Positions 10,963 through 23,144 of a DNA stretch of 64,000 nucleotides are shown here, piece by piece. A program made the translations under genes and the position numbers. The stretch's first letter is position 1. Each line of letters starts with the position of its first letter. Source of the stretch: Plantago major (lineage: Eukaryota > Streptophyta > Magnoliopsida > Lamiales > Plantaginaceae); assembly GCA_026545765.1 (NCBI GenBank), contig CM048844.1, forward strand, positions 63,601,035-63,665,034, given 5' to 3'. The notes beneath the pieces were generated by a model. The model searched no databases and had not been told where the DNA came from. It saw only the letters and a program-made list of their open reading frames with translations.

Positions 10963-12486
10963 TGTTGGTCCAGATAACGGCAAAGTAAAAGACTAGAGGG
11001 GGGGGGGGTGAATAGTCTTTTAAAACTTTTGTCGATAAACACAGTTTCTCAGATATCTGTGAAGATATCTGAGTCTTAATTTCAGAGAGCGGAAGACTTT
11101 CTATGATAAGTGCATGTGCTTAGTAGAGTAAAAGTTTGTAAATACTTAACAAGATGAATAAAGAAAGGTAAATGCAGTAAGTAAATAACACAGCAAATTA
11201 TAGTGGTATCTGAAGGTGGCGTAATCCTTCAACTAATCCACTTCGGCCTTTCTCAGACCTAGAATCCACTAAGATATATAAATGAGGTACCCTTACAAAT
11301 ATCCTATCTCTTAATTCCTGCAACACTTGGTTCCCAACCAAATGTTTCCCCCTGAGTTGTTCCCCAGCTATTTGAGCCAAGTACTTTCTCTACTTAGAAA
11401 CCTTTTTGAGCAATTCCTTAGTTTCCAAAACTAAGTACTTTCTGTGCTCAGTAGCCTTGTAGTTGTTCCTTAGTTTCCCAAACTAAGTACTTCCTGTACT
11501 CCACGCCAGTTGGTGTGTGGTTAAGGTAGTTTGTCAGGTAAGCTTCTTTATAACTTATACAGTTCTTTCAGAAAGCTCTATAGAATCAAGATTACTTAAT
11601 ACACTTCACAATGTATGGTAACTTGTTCTTTGCTGACCCAAGTCTTTGTTAAAATATTCTAGAGTATGAATCTCAGATACTTGATCTTTTGATTCAACTC
11701 CTTTACAGATAGCAATGCTTGTTAAGGATCAGGACACTTAGAACTTGTATACTACTTAGAGTTCAAGAGCTTTAGTCGCAAAGAAAGCTAGAAGGTAAGT
11801 AGTAAGAAAGCTTGTATGCTTGAGAGATTACTTGAAGATATTCTGTAAGTTGAAAGTTCGTGTGTAGTTTCAGTGTGTTTTCAAGCATTCTAAGTGGTGA
11901 TATTTATAGTTGAATTTGAAGCCGTTTGAATAGTATCCGTTAGGCTCAATTCAAATTCAAACTATTGATATCTGTATATTGTACTACAAAGTTCTTTGTC
12001 ATCTTCTGTAGAGACTTCTGCTTTTGTGCTTACATTTCTGTTCGAGCAACAAATGCATTGGACTATATTTGTCCTGTTGTCTCAACGGATACGTGAAGCT
12101 TTCTGAGACTTGACACGTTCCTTACTCAATACAATTTTGTTCTCAGATATCCTTTGAGTAACTTGGTTAATCAAAACACTTGTTGACTCAAGGTTTCTGG
12201 ACATAGGTATCTGAGGAGACTTTTCTCCTTAGTCTTCAGCAATCTTGATCGAACTTCAGTCTTTTGGGAATGAGTTCCTTTGCTTGGATGATTCCTTCTT
12301 GGTCTTCTTCAAATAAATAAAAATTACATTAAGAGACCAAACATCCTATACAAGATTTGCTAGACTAACATACTTTGTGATTTTCCTCTTTTACAGTGTT
12401 CAAGTGAACCAAGAGTACTAAGCACCTTTTTGAGCTAAGATAAGTCATTAGGTTGCTGATCAAAATCTACACAGATATTCCTAACA
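10963..12486 (-). repeat. copia-B 5' LTR (1524 bp)
   Basis: Reverse-strand LTR starting TGTTAGGAATATCTG at 12486 and ending GGACCAACA at 10963. Both termini match the LTRs of copia-C and copia-D. A TATA-like CTATAAATATC lies near 11905. Near the 3' end is a perfect 10-bp inverted repeat (11048-11073, CTCAGATATC / GATATCTGAG, loop TGTGAA on +) and a second stem AAAAGACTA / TAGTCTTTT (10987-11021) enclosing a G/C homopolymer. Several direct repeats built on CCCAAACTAAGTACTTCCTG lie at 11380-11500. Confidence 0.9.
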
Positions 12487-13384
12487 CTGAGCTCATGAAA
12501 AGTAAATTTGATATGAGCATGATGGGAGAATTGAATTACATCTTAGGGTTGCAAGTCAAGCAACTTGATGATGGTATATTCATTAGTCAAATAAAGTATG
12601 CTAAGGATATGCTCAATAAGTTTAATCTAAAGCCTTCTAAAAAGAATGCTACGATACCAATGAGCATTGGAACCAAGATGACTTATTCTGAATCTGATAA
12701 GAGTGTTGAAGAACACAAGTATAGAAAATTAATTGGGTCTCTACTATACCTTACAATAAGCAGACCAGATATTCAAATGCAGTTGGTGTATGTGCAAGAT
12801 TTCAGACAAATCCAATGCAATCAAACTATAATACTGCCATGAAGATTCTGAGGTATGTTAAAGGTACGGTAGAAGTTGGATTGTGGTATCCAAAAGAGAG
12901 TGGCTTAAGTTTAGTTGGCTATTCAGATGCTGACTACGCTGGATCAATGTTTGATAGAAAAAGTTCCTCAGGAACATGTCAATTCCTTCGTGCTAAATTG
13001 ATATCATGGTTCAGCAAGAAGCAAAACTCAATTGCTACTTCAACCACAGAAGCAGAGTATATTGCTGCTGGGTGTTGTGCTTCACATATCTTGTGGATAC
13101 AACAACAACTCAGAGAATATGAGATCAATGAAGAGAAAATTCCCATTTTTTGTGATAACACAAGTGCTATTGGCATAACTCAGAATCCTAAGTTTCATGC
13201 AACAACGAAGCACATTGATGTTAGACACTACTTCATTAGAGATAATGTTGAAAAATACAATATTGAGATACTCAAGATTGGTACAGAAGACCAACTTGCA
13301 GATATCATCACAAAGCCTCTGCAAGAAAGTAGATTCCTAACTTTGAGACATTGTCTTGGATTGATGGAATTACCATGGTGCTAA
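12487..13384 (+). pseudogene. copia-A pol: RT end and RNase H, frameshifted
   Basis: The first frame (to 12842) reads ELMKSKFDMSMMGELNYILG, KYAKDMLNKFNLKPS and KYRKLIGSLLYLTISRPDIQ. A one-base deletion near 12775, seen against copia-C, shifts it, and 12815-13384 continues with RNase H: YSDADYAGSMFDRKSSSGTC, SKKQNSIATSTTEAEYIAAG, DNTSAIGITQNPKF and KHIDVRHYFIRDNV. All four expected acidic active-site residues are present. It ends ITKPLQESRFLTLRHCLGLM and stops at 13384. The stop context differs from copia-B and C. Confidence 0.87.
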
Positions 13385-13471
13385 ATTTGTCATTGAGACG
13401 AAAAATCAAAGAGCCAATAAGAGAAGAATAAGTCTTTCTGAGAAAGAAAGCACTTAAAGAATGAAGGAGAA

Positions 13472-13549
13472 ATCTGAGACGGGAACTCCGATATGAAGGC
13501 TAAGTGTTAAAGTTGATTACAAAAGTATCTAAAATTGATATTCAGATAC
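13472..13549 (+). other. two decayed stem-loops after copia-A pol
   Basis: 13472-13492 is ATCTGAG / CTCCGAT with one mismatch and loop ACGGGAA. 13525-13549 is GTATCTAAA / TTCAGATAC with one mismatch and loop ATTGATA. Both keep the 7-nt loop seen in copia-B, C and D. Confidence 0.5.
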
Positions 13550-13985
13550 GTGAGGCCACTGAGTAAGGGGGAACACAAAAGGAGAGAAGTTGACCAATAG
13601 TTCAATCTGTCAGAAGTTAACTATCTCTTGTGTTTGAAAAATTACCCTACTTGTGATAATTTTCAAACAACACTAGACGCTTAATTTATAAACTCAGAAA
13701 CCAGTTTGTCTCCTATTTATAGGTTACTGAGAGTCGAATGTGACTCAGATAGCTATTAGCCAAATAGCATTAATTGGGAACAATTACATGTGTTGATTGA
13801 TATCATTGATGAGAAATGGCGCTTGCATTTCAACGGATCAGATGAGTCTCTGAAGCCCACTAGCGTAGTAACCAAGTAACTGGCTCCACTCGCATTTAAT
13901 AAAAAAACCACTTTTTTACCTACACCTGTGCAGATTGCGAGATACATAGATACAGAATTCATCTGTATTATGTGTACTTCTGTTG

Positions 13986-13995
13986 CTATATAAAG
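13986..13995 (+). promoter_or_regulatory. TATA box upstream of copia-A envelope-like gene
   Basis: CTATATAAAG lies about 200 nt before the envelope-like ATG, at the same relative place as in the other copies. Confidence 0.5.
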
Positions 13996-14197
13996 GTGAT
14001 TTTGGTAAAGACAAACACCTTTGCCTAATTCCACATTTCACCAAGCACAAAAACAGCAAAAACCTTCATCTTTTATCTGCTAATCTTCTCTAAAAGTGTC
14101 TGAATTTCAACTAAGTATTTCTGCAAAGAATCACTTAATCGAATTCGACCTTAATCTCTTTCGATCTTACTTCCCTACACTACTTCTATTTAAAGAG

Positions 14198-16785
14198 ATG
14201 GCACCAAAAAGAACCAGATCTCAGAAATCCCAAGTGTCCACGTTTGGAACTTTTGAAAAGCAATAGTCAGCGATATTTGTGAAAGATCGCAGAGTTGTTG
14301 GTGAATTCAACTTCTCTATGTGGAATCCCAAATCTGAAGTACTCTGGGGAGGAGTACTTGTTCATGATTATCTGCTCGGTGCTGCAACAAACCAAGCAGA
14401 TGTTAGAAGAGGGCTTGCTTTACTTGAAAAGATACAGATTAAGCAGTTTTGCTCCGCAAAACCCTCTTTCGCATCCAAAATTGATGTGTTCGAATTCTGC
14501 AACAATTCCACCATCATTTAAGAAGATGGCACTGAAGAAGTGCGCATCATATTGAAGGTACAAGGTATTGACATAAATCTTGATGAAAAATCCTTCTGTA
14601 ATCTATTTGGGTTACCAACTCAAGGTACCGTTTACTACCCAGATACCTCGACCCAGACAGCAGGTCACTTCTACTCTCTCTACATAAATTAATCCTGACA
14701 AGGATGATACTCCAAATACCTTCGACAATGAGATTGTTAGACGAAAATATCTTGTTGAACCATAGGACTTGATAGCCCTTGTATTGCATATGTGCTTTGA
14801 TTCAAACAAAGGAGGAGCTGATCAAATCAGCATGGAAAGATGGGAAATGATGGAATTCCTAAACACTCTGGAAGATGGAGAGAGAGATACCCTTCAATTG
14901 GGGGAAGTACATCTTTCTGAGGTTTGTTGACAAACTTTGAGGCTTTGAGACTATTATACAAGGTGACCTTGCAGAGCCTAAGCGTACTATCAGCTTTGGT
15001 CTGAAGATATGCTACATTCTGTAACAGCTTGTTATAGCTCAGAGGAAAGGAAGAAATTGCAAATAGTGATATTATTTGCAAATACAATTGTGAGCACTAG
15101 TAGAACCAGAAGAAGCTAGTAGAAGATGTTTCTGAGGCAAATGCTGTGCCAAAGAAGAAACGTAGAACTGGAGGCAAAAAGATGGCATGTGCCTTAGAGA
15201 TCACCTCACTGGTGGATCCTAACAAACACATGGGTATATGACCATAGTGCTGTAGATACTACTGCCCCCACTCAAGCAGCACACCATAATGCTGCAGGTA
15301 TTACTCTTGATGATAATAGGGTGGATGAGTCCCAAGCTATACCTGCTGAAGAAGCAAAAGATTTGAACTTTGACGCATTCTTAGAAAGGAATGAGGTTGC
15401 TGACAAAGTTCCTGCATCACAAGTTGCTGAGAAAGCAACCATGTCCAAATGAAACACTTTAGCAGGGTCTTCCACTCTACAAGATATAAATGATGCCCTG
15501 ATGAGTGATGCAAATGTACATGATAACAATGTCAATACATCAGTACTAAATGTTGTTGCTGATCTGGAGAGAACTATTACTGTTGTTCCTTCTCCTTCAA
15601 GATCCAGATCACCACAACTACAACAACCACAAGGCTCCCAAGCTTTTGACTTCTTGGTAGAAGTATTTGAGATGCATCAGAGAGCTGATGGTGTTGTTGA
15701 GTTAAATCCTATGATTCAACGGGTTCCCCAACTCGAATCTGCGAGGGATCAATCAGGGGAGACAACTGAGCACATAACTCAGGATAGGCTTGAAGTGCCT
15801 GAAACTTTAAGCAGAGATGTTGTCAAGGGACAGCAAGACCAGCACATGGAGCTGTCACATGTTCCAGAGACCAATCAGCCTGACATTGATCAGGTTACTG
15901 AGTGGTTTAACTCTTTACTTGTGAAAATTCTATGTTTATATGTCTTGTATCTTATTGTTTAATCTTTGTTACAAGCTGAAAAAGAAACAAGAGATCAAGA
16001 GGAAGCTTCAAAGCTTGCCTCTGAAACTAAAAGGAGGTTCCTACAACCTCAGTACCAAAGGATATTGAGCCTGTGCAACATGTGAATTAGTTTTCTAAGG
16101 CACACACTTTTCAGATATCTGCTAAAATAATATAGTATCTAACTCTATGTTTGTTTCTTAAAGGCTCCAACTGAGAAGAGAAGTGGTGAGGCTGAAAAGC
16201 CTAAGTGACAAGAGAACCAACCAGAGACTTACCAAGTCTCTGAAGAACATGCATCTGGGCCTTCTGCTGAGAAGATAGTCAATTCAGATATCTGCATTGT
16301 TCAAGTTACTCTCTGATCATTTCTCAAAAGTAATTAACACTTTCTACTCACAGGTTCCAAAAGAAGTAGAAATTGTTGTGGAAGAGACCTCCAAATCCCC
16401 TCAAGCAATGGAAATCGATGAGGCCACCAAGCCTACATCACATAAAGATTGCTAGAAATTGCACAAGTTTCTGTTGAACATATATCTGAGCCTCCTACTG
16501 TGGAGGTATCTATTCACTCAGATACCTAATGTTCATAGCAAATTTCTGTAAATTTCTCAGTGTTAATCACTCTTTAATTCTCATGTTCCGAAATGAATGG
16601 AAGTTGCTGAGGATCAGACTCCCAAGTCTCCTCCTCCCACAAAGATATCTGAGTGTCCTTCCACCTCAAAAGTTCAACTTTCTAAGCCTGATGTTGAGAC
16701 ATAGGTAACTCAGAAACCTGACTCACTTTTAACTTAGATATCTAACCAAGTTTTGATATTTAATCAACACTCCATTCTTTTTCAG
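14198..16785 (+). pseudogene. copia-A envelope-like gene, exons 1-5, broken
   Basis: It opens MAPKRTRSQKSQ at 14198 and hits a TAG after about 22 codons. The conserved block follows at 14279-14521 (GEFNFSMWNPKSEVLWGGVL, KIDVFEFCNNSTII). A diverged exon 1 continues to about 15922, with an Asp/Glu-rich region and an open stretch at 15501-15962 ending TNQPDIDQVTEWFNSLLV at the donor. Exons 2-5 (from 15973) show the same short blocks as copia-C, but the acceptor of intron 1 is AA instead of AG. The gene ends near 16785 where intron 5 is fused to LTR sequence. This is the most diverged copy in the window. Confidence 0.65.
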
Positions 16786-16789
16786 GCTC

Positions 16790-17550
16790 TTAAAAGAGGA
16801 AACTTACTGAGTATGTTAGTCTAGCAAATCTTGTATAGGATGTTAGGTCTCTGAATGTAATTTTTATATCATTAAAGAAGACAAAGAAGGAAGCATCCAA
16901 TAGAAGAACTCTTTTATTGAAGATCAGAAGACTGCATAAGATAGCTGAAGACTAAGGAAAATTGTGTCCTCAGATACCTTGGCTCAGATACCTTGAAGAA
17001 ACAAAGTGTTTGAGAGACAAACGTTTCAATAGGTTTCTAATGCACTAAAGGTTACTAAGGACTTGCAAAGCCTCAGATAGCTTGCATTGTTCCGTTGACA
17101 CTACATGACAAAAGTTAGTACAGTGCATTAATTACGCAGACAGAGATGTCTAAGCAAAAGAGGAAATCTCTGGAAAGAGACAAAGCTCACTGCCATATTA
17201 ACCTCACAAATCAATAGTTTAAATTTCATTGTGCCTAATGGATACTATTCAAACGGCATGATTTTCAACTATAAATATCACCACTTAGAATGCTTGAAGG
17301 GCACACTTGAACACTGAATACACAGAACTTCATACATTACATTCAAGCATACAAGCCTTCTGCCTACTTACTCTCTAGCCTACAGTTGTGACTAAAGCTC
17401 TTGAATTCTAAGTAGCACGAAACTTCTAAGTGTCCTGATCCTTAACAAGACTTGCATATTGTAAAGGAGTTGAATCTAGAAGATATAGTCGCGACTAATA
17501 TCTGAGATTCATTCTCTTGAACTTATTAAGACTTGGATCAGTAAAGAATG
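16790..17550 (+). repeat. copia-A 3' LTR, both ends missing
   Basis: Aligns with copia-C LTR positions about 39891-40765 (GTATGTTAGTCTAGCAAATC, then a TATA-like CTATAAATATC at 17269-17279). It lacks the first ~95 bp and about 660 bp at the 3' end, including the U5 hairpins and terminus. Confidence 0.82.
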
Positions 17551-17629
17551 ATTTGCTCAAGTTACTACATAGAAAACAAGTAGAAAGCAGTTCATGTAAC
17601 AGACAATGCTAACCACAGAATCATTCGCT

Positions 17630-18752
17630 AAGGATCCAATTAAGCTACCACACGAGTTGAGAGCAAACAGTTACTTGTGTAAACAAATGAATGATTTGAG
17701 TTTTGAATGCTTCCTAAACTAGAAATCAGATAAAGTAATGTAAAGGTTAAAAATCAATGGGACAGAGAGAACACAACAGTTATGATCGAGTAATGCTAAG
17801 TCACACGGTCCGTGTACACAAATCGATCAATCCAACCTCAACCAATCGTCATTTGAATGTTTTGATCTAGAGTAATCGTGGGTCGTCAATCCACGATCCT
17901 TAACCGAAAATGATTTAGAAAATCTTGAACTAGCGAATTGGATTGATAGCTTTTACAAAGATTTTGAACTAGACGAACCTATATGAACGAAACCTAACCG
18001 TAGAAGCTAATACGCAAAACCGTCACATAACTACCGTGTTCGGAGTGATTTAGCTACATATAGTAGAAGCAAAGATCAAAGACTTCAAAGTATTGCATAT
18101 GATAAACACAGATAGGTTGATAATCGCACGCAAGCTCATACAATTCGATAAACAATAACAACACGAATAAAAGAGATAAACGATAGAGAATTATCAAATG
18201 TTACCCGGAATTCGATATCAATCCTTCAACAATGATGAAAACCAAGCTCCAATAATGTCTCAATGTCAAAGTATGAATATGGAGCTTTTTTCTAAGAACT
18301 AGGTTAAAAGAAAGTATGAGAGTAATTGTCCTAATTCCCAAAATAATAAGGAATCAAAAAATCTAATCTGCGCATCTCGCCGCGGCGGGCCAAATTCCTC
18401 GCCGCGGCGAGTCTTCTTTATGGAAATATGTATTTTCCTAGCGTAATCTCGCCGCGGCGGGCAAAATACTCCGCCGCGGCGAGCTTCGATCTTCGAAACA
18501 GGGGATTCATTCGCAAAATCTCGCCGCGGCAAGCTCCTCCCGATGGATTTATTGGAGCTCTCGTAAAATCTCGCCGCGGCGAGCCTGGTCAATCTCCTTT
18601 CTTCACCTTTGCCTCAAAATCACTAATTCCTACAAAACAAAACCAAAATACCAAAGCATAAAAACGTACAAAAAACACTATAAAACTAATGACGAAGACT
18701 CACAAAGACCGCTAAAACGGACTAAGTGAGACTCTAAATTATCGTCTCATCA
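17630..18752 (-). repeat. gypsy-1a 3' LTR (GCCGCGG-palindrome family)
   Basis: Starts on the reverse strand at 18752 with TGATGAGACGATAATTTAG, preceded by a purine tract. Its far end near 17630 is truncated; the terminal block seen in the solo LTR at 48743-50044 is missing. Between 18370 and 18590 it carries six copies of a CTCGCCGCGGCGAG-type palindrome, some with one or two substitutions. Confidence 0.75.
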
Positions 18753-18770
18753 AACACCCCAAACCGAACC
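18753..18770 (-). other. gypsy-1a polypurine tract next to the 3' LTR
   Basis: Reverse strand GGTTCGGTTTGGGGTGTT lies immediately before the LTR start TGATGAG, where second-strand synthesis of gypsy elements is primed. GAGGACGAGCAAAG just upstream is typical of Athila/Tat-type plant gypsy elements. Confidence 0.7.
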
Positions 18771-20127
18771 TTTGCTCGTCCTCGAGCAAACAAACAAACT
18801 AAAAACAAACTAGACTCTAGAGAACGACAAACAAGAAACACACAAACGAGTCAGACTTCCAAGTGACCGAATTCTACCATTGTAAGCATTAAGTTCACAA
18901 GATGCAAAGGGTTTGCACTCAACTAACCTCCACATAATAGTGTACAAAAAATCAAGCAAGACAGTTTCTCAGGTAAATAGAATTTAAGTCTAAGTCTTCA
19001 ATCCCTCACAAGGAATCCTACATAACTCTCTCTCACACTCTGGAAGTATCCAGTGGGTAATCATTCAAGAAATGGCAAGAGAAAGGGAAGGTGACTTTCG
19101 TCACAAAGATGCCTCAAATACCTCATGCAAAATACTCAGTCAGCTAAGTCGGAAGGGACTTTTTCTTCACGTGCAGCAGCTTGTCAGAACATACAACCAA
19201 ACTTCCATATCACCACATTTTTGCGTACAATGAATTACATGCTAATCAATTTGGCCACTATGGAATCTTTTAGTCTCAAATTTTTAGTAGTGTCTGTTTT
19301 ACCAAAGTCCGCATGTGCATGTCAGTTTTGTATACGTGCCATCAACACTCACGGACATATGGCTTTTTCGGACCACGCTGGTATATAGGTAGTATCTTAA
19401 ACATGCCCAACATGACAACGGTGATGACAAGCACCACATATACACTTCGAGACAAATCAACTAATCAGGGGAAATAGTACAGATTACAAGTATAAATGAG
19501 GATATCGGCACAGCAGAATTCTTCTCCCTAAACCGGTTCTTTGTAATTGATTGGCTTTGATAAAATAGACCATAAGGAGCATGCCGTTCGTCATACTTAA
19601 CTTAACAGAATACACATGAGTATGGAGAGGCACAAACAAGGGAGTTTGCACTTCCCAAAGAATCACACAGGCGCCGGTACAATATTTTTTCATCGGATTT
19701 AAAGTTTGTCACCAGCTTTTGGACCCAAGAGTTAAACAGACTTGCTATTTACATGAGAAACAACCTTACGAGATTTTAAATACACTACGCCACCTTAGTT
19801 AAATATCATGCAAAACGTAAGCAGCTAGCAAATTTAATAATCACAATAGAAGCTTTCATAACTTGGAAGAACGACTCTCGAAAGACTCTAGAAGTGAGAA
19901 GAAAAGAAAAAATGACCAAAACATACAGAAAGTAAAGGACGGAAGACTCTAGAGACTCAGTTAATAGAGAAAATGCAGACAAGACACTAGAGAGCACATT
20001 CTCCCTCCCCAAACCTAAACTCAAGCATGTCCTCAAGCATAGAGTGAAAAAGAAAAGAGAATGGGATCAATAGTGACTTGCCTGCAGGTGTACCTTTACA
20101 GTCATGTACAAGACTCTTCCGTGTTGG
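18771..20127 (-). other. gypsy-1a non-coding 3' region with a second purine tract
   Basis: About 1.35 kb without a recognisable coding region. A second purine-rich tract, AGGTTTGGGGAGGGAGA (reverse strand, 20000-20016), lies about 110 nt after the protease ORF and is nearly identical to the one in gypsy-3 at 34047. Short open frames here have no recognisable motif. It resembles the long 3' untranslated regions of Athila-type elements. Confidence 0.55.
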
Positions 20128-21232
20128 CTAACGTGTACTCTGGAAGTTCTTGGTTCTTCCGGTTGTTGCAGCCCCTTTTCTTCCCTGCAGATAAGTGTGT
20201 ATATATAGGGATCCAATGTGTGCTCCTATGAATTTCCTGCTGTCCACATGCGAAACAGAATATAATGGAGCAGAATAGGCTTTCAGTTCACGTGGCTTGC
20301 CTTGCACCTCGATTGTGCAGGTTCGGGCATGTAAATTCACCACCATGAGAGTCGCACGGATGAAGGGTCGCCCTAGAAGTAGCATATCTTTTTCCATCTC
20401 TTTACCTTTCACTCTCGGCGATTCCACTACCACAAAATCCGTCATTATCGTTACATCATCCATCTTAACCGGGACATCTTGTACAATCCCCATGCATCTA
20501 GTTCAGGTTCCACCAGCAAGAGTCATAAAGCATTTGCACGGCTCCAATCCCTTCAAGCCTAAGTCCTCATAGGTGCTAAAAGTCATCAAATTGCAACTGG
20601 CACCAGTATCGACTATTCCGGTAACCTGAGCTGAACACCCGATGCCTACCTATAAATCAAAACTATCGGAGTCGCTTATACTCTTTTCTTCCTTAGGAAT
20701 TACTGCGGTGGGGGGGGGGGGTTGGTTTATGCAGTTATTTGTTCTGCATTCGCCACCTCTTCTGGAATCATAGAACTCGGTTCCTCAACTTCATCTTCCG
20801 CCGGTTTAGCAACGACAGCAATCTCAGTCTGCCCAACAATCAGTATAGGGGTCACTTGAACCGTTGCTGGGGTTCCTACATCGTATGCAGAGTTCTCAAC
20901 TTCGTTGGTACAAGTGGCAACAACAGACTTAACCTTCCCTGGTTCTTCAAAATTTATCTCAACCGCCAGGACTCTAATGTTTTCCGGGGCTACTGGGAAT
21001 CTCCCTTTCTCCATGAGCTGCAATTTCCCAACTAGGCCACCCAATGTTTGTTCCAAACTTTTTGCGATTGCTCGATACTGTCGAACCTCTGGTCATTCTT
21101 GTCCTGAATTTTCTGAGCCTCAAGCCAGAACCTCTCAGACCTCTCCATATGGCTCCTGATTTCTTTTTCTAGCTCAGTAATACACGGCCCTGGAGTCTCT
21201 TCTACTGCTCTGGCTACCACTCTCCTAGCCTT
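20128..21232 (-). pseudogene. gypsy-1a gag C-terminus and protease, broken
   Basis: On the reverse strand 21220-21032 reads ARAVEETPGPCITELEKEIR and HMERSERFWLEAQKI, matching gypsy-2 gag at 27980-28095. 21056-20727 continues with VRVLAVEINFEEPGKVKSVV-like sequence. The retropepsin-type protease follows with VTGIVDTGASCNLMTFSTY at about 20620-20570, where DTGA is the catalytic motif. 20493-20128 is its C-terminal half (MLLLGRPFIRATLMVVNLHA). An in-frame stop near 20510 and a frameshift near 20720 break it. Integrase and RT are absent, so this copy depended on other elements even before decay. Confidence 0.78.
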
Positions 21233-23019
21233 TGTTCTAGCTCAGTAATGACGTGTTTCTTTAGCTCGGTTTCTACTGGGCTATCAGTCCTCAGGATTAC
21301 AAAATCTGCTGGTATCAACAACTTGTCCACCTTGACTAAGACATCTTCCACTATTCCCATGGGACGCCTCAAACTCCGATCAGCCATTTTGACTACCATT
21401 CCCATGGGTTGAATTTCTCCAAGTCCAAGCTGTTTGTAAATAGCATAGGGCAACAGGTTGATACTTGCGTCGTTATCTAACACAGCTTTGGCCACGTGGT
21501 TCTCCCCTAAGACGATACTGATGATGAAACTCCCGGGATCCTTCTTCTTTTCATGTATCCCAAAAACTGCATTGACTGTTTCAGGCATGATCTCCTTTTC
21601 CCCTCTTCGATAGACCCGTTTATTTGTACTTAACTTTTTAAAATTTTTTTACCATGCTTGGACATCACGGATCATATCTTGTAAGTGAATGTTGATTACA
21701 ACCTTCGACAATCGGTCAAAAAGGGGGTTACCTGTGCGTATGTCCTTGTCATCAACTTTCTCCTTAAGTCGCTCGGGAAAAGGAACATGAGGAGTAGGGG
21801 GCCTGTATGGGTTTGGGCTTTTATGAAGCTGTGGCTCCCCTCTATTCTCCTTATCCTTAACCTAGGAGCCATCGGAGGAAGCTGGTGGCTCATCCCTAGC
21901 ACCCGTACCTGTAGTACCTGAAATAATAGGTAAATCATCAATAATTTCAACAATATTCGGTTTGGTTACCTTTCCGCTTCGCAGTGTCGCAAAGACTTCT
22001 TCTTCCTCCTGATCAGTTGCGTCCTATCTGTCTAAACTAGCACTGAGTTATGCTGCCGAAGAGACAATCTCATTAGTTGTTTCACTGACAGCTTTAATCC
22101 TCGAATCAGTCTCAACTTGTTCGGTGATGGTTGCTGTAAACACTTCTGACATAGTAGTCATGGCCTCCCGAATCTCACCTTCTAGCTCAGGCGCAAGAAT
22201 ATCAGGATCTGTTTCCACACAATCAGCTCAAAAAACTCTCTCTTGTCTGCTCAATCCGGCTATCTTCTCGTCAATGTCGAGAATTTCACAATAGGGCTCA
22301 AAATCCGGCTCAACTTGTGGCACCCTTGTTCTCTTAGCTTGCACTGGGGCCCGTACATTGCGATTTGAAGTATCAGCTAGCACATTGAACACCTCTTTGA
22401 GCTCAGCAGGTGTTTTACTTCCAGTTCTACCACTAATTATATCCACCGACTCCTGGCATGGCTCGGTCAATCCTGCATAGAAGTGCATTGCCAAGTCGGC
22501 ATCCGAGAGTCTATGGTCAGGGCATTTATACTTAGCTTCCTTAAATCGGTCCCAAGCCTCATGGAATGGCTCATTCCAAGCCTGTGTAAACCCAATAATC
22601 TCTTTCTTTAGCTCCACCAATTTGTGATATGGTAGATACTCATTCATAAACTCGGCCATCACTTCTTTCCAAGTTTTCAGCGAATCAGGTTCACATGCAG
22701 CCAACCACCATTTTTGCCCCACCAATCAGAGTGAAGGGGAATAAACATCTGCGGAGTTTGCAATCATCCAATGCCCTATGAGGGATGTCTGAAACCGCAT
22801 AATCGAAGCTCCTCAGAATTCCAATACATCCTCATCTATACCCCCATAGAAGCGGGGTAGGCGGTTCAGGTCTTCTTCTGTAACCTCGTACTGATGAGTA
22901 TCTCCTTCCAGGAAAATTGCAGGTTTCCTGCATACAAAAGCTGGTTCGTAAACTGCCCTCATTATCGCCATGGTCATAGTATTATGCGGCAATAGAAACA
23001 CAACACCAAAACTACGCAA
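21233..23019 (-). pseudogene. gypsy-1b gag and protease, broken
   Basis: Gag begins near 22970 (TMAIMRAVYEPAFVCRKPAI, YGGIDEDVLEF). A frameshift around 22730-22810 leads to an open stretch at 22725-22228 with the retrotransposon gag domain (EVMAEFMNEYLPYHKLVELK, FHEAWDRFKEAKYKCPDHRL, HFYAGLTEPCQESVDIISG). 22220-21590 is a linker in shifted frames with a PFPERLKEK-like block. Protease at 21588-21214 reads KAVLDNDASINLLPYAIYKQ; the expected D-x-G-A is changed to DNDA. The segment ends ELKKHVITELEQ at the junction with gypsy-1a. Confidence 0.8.
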
Positions 23020-23144
23020 CTATCAACACCTGTTAGTCAAACAAGCACTTAGGACAAACACAGAGGTAACAAGGGAAAAAGACTAACAAAAAAAAAAAGT
23101 AGAATACTGTAACTAAAATTTGTAAACTTAACAAAGGAGTTAAG

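Larger units (their letters stand above)
3509..12486 (-). mobile_element. copia-B, reverse, 3'-truncated (Sirevirus-like)
   Basis: Reverse-strand copia inserted in copia-A. From its 5' end it has an LTR (10963-12486), an iMet primer site (10949-10960), gag (10844-9462), pol (9460-6147), a spacer with stem-loops and a TATA box, and envelope-like exon 1 (5373-3533). The element stops within the first envelope intron, so the remaining exons, terminal purine tract and 3' LTR are absent. The right border with copia-A is the clean LTR terminus (..CCTAACA); the left border is a deletion breakpoint. A target duplication therefore cannot be read. No open frame covers a whole protein. Confidence 0.87.
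13385..14197 (+). other. copia-A pol-to-envelope spacer
   Basis: Non-coding, 813 nt. In order it holds decayed stem-loops, the purine tract AAGGGGGAACACAAAAGGAG (13565-13584), an AT-rich stretch, a TATA box and a leader before the envelope-like ATG at 14198. Confidence 0.7.
12487..17550 (+). mobile_element. copia-A, right part
   Basis: Copia-A resumes with CTGAGCTCATGAAAAG, coding RT residues downstream of YVDDII, and continues through RNase H, the spacer, the envelope-like gene and part of the 3' LTR. The envelope gene jumps from its intron-5 region directly into LTR sequence at about 16788, so the last exon, terminal purine tract and the first ~95 bp of the LTR are deleted. The LTR itself stops near 17550 where gypsy sequence begins. 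Confidence 0.83.

Noticed and set aside
18370-18590. CRISPR-like array of palindromic repeats
   Set aside because: Spacing is irregular, the intervals are not unique spacers of constant length, there are no cas genes, and the host is a plant. The repeats are LTR palindromes.
18299-18661. Arg-rich ORFs on both strands
   Set aside because: They are translations of the GCCGCGG palindrome array in an LTR.
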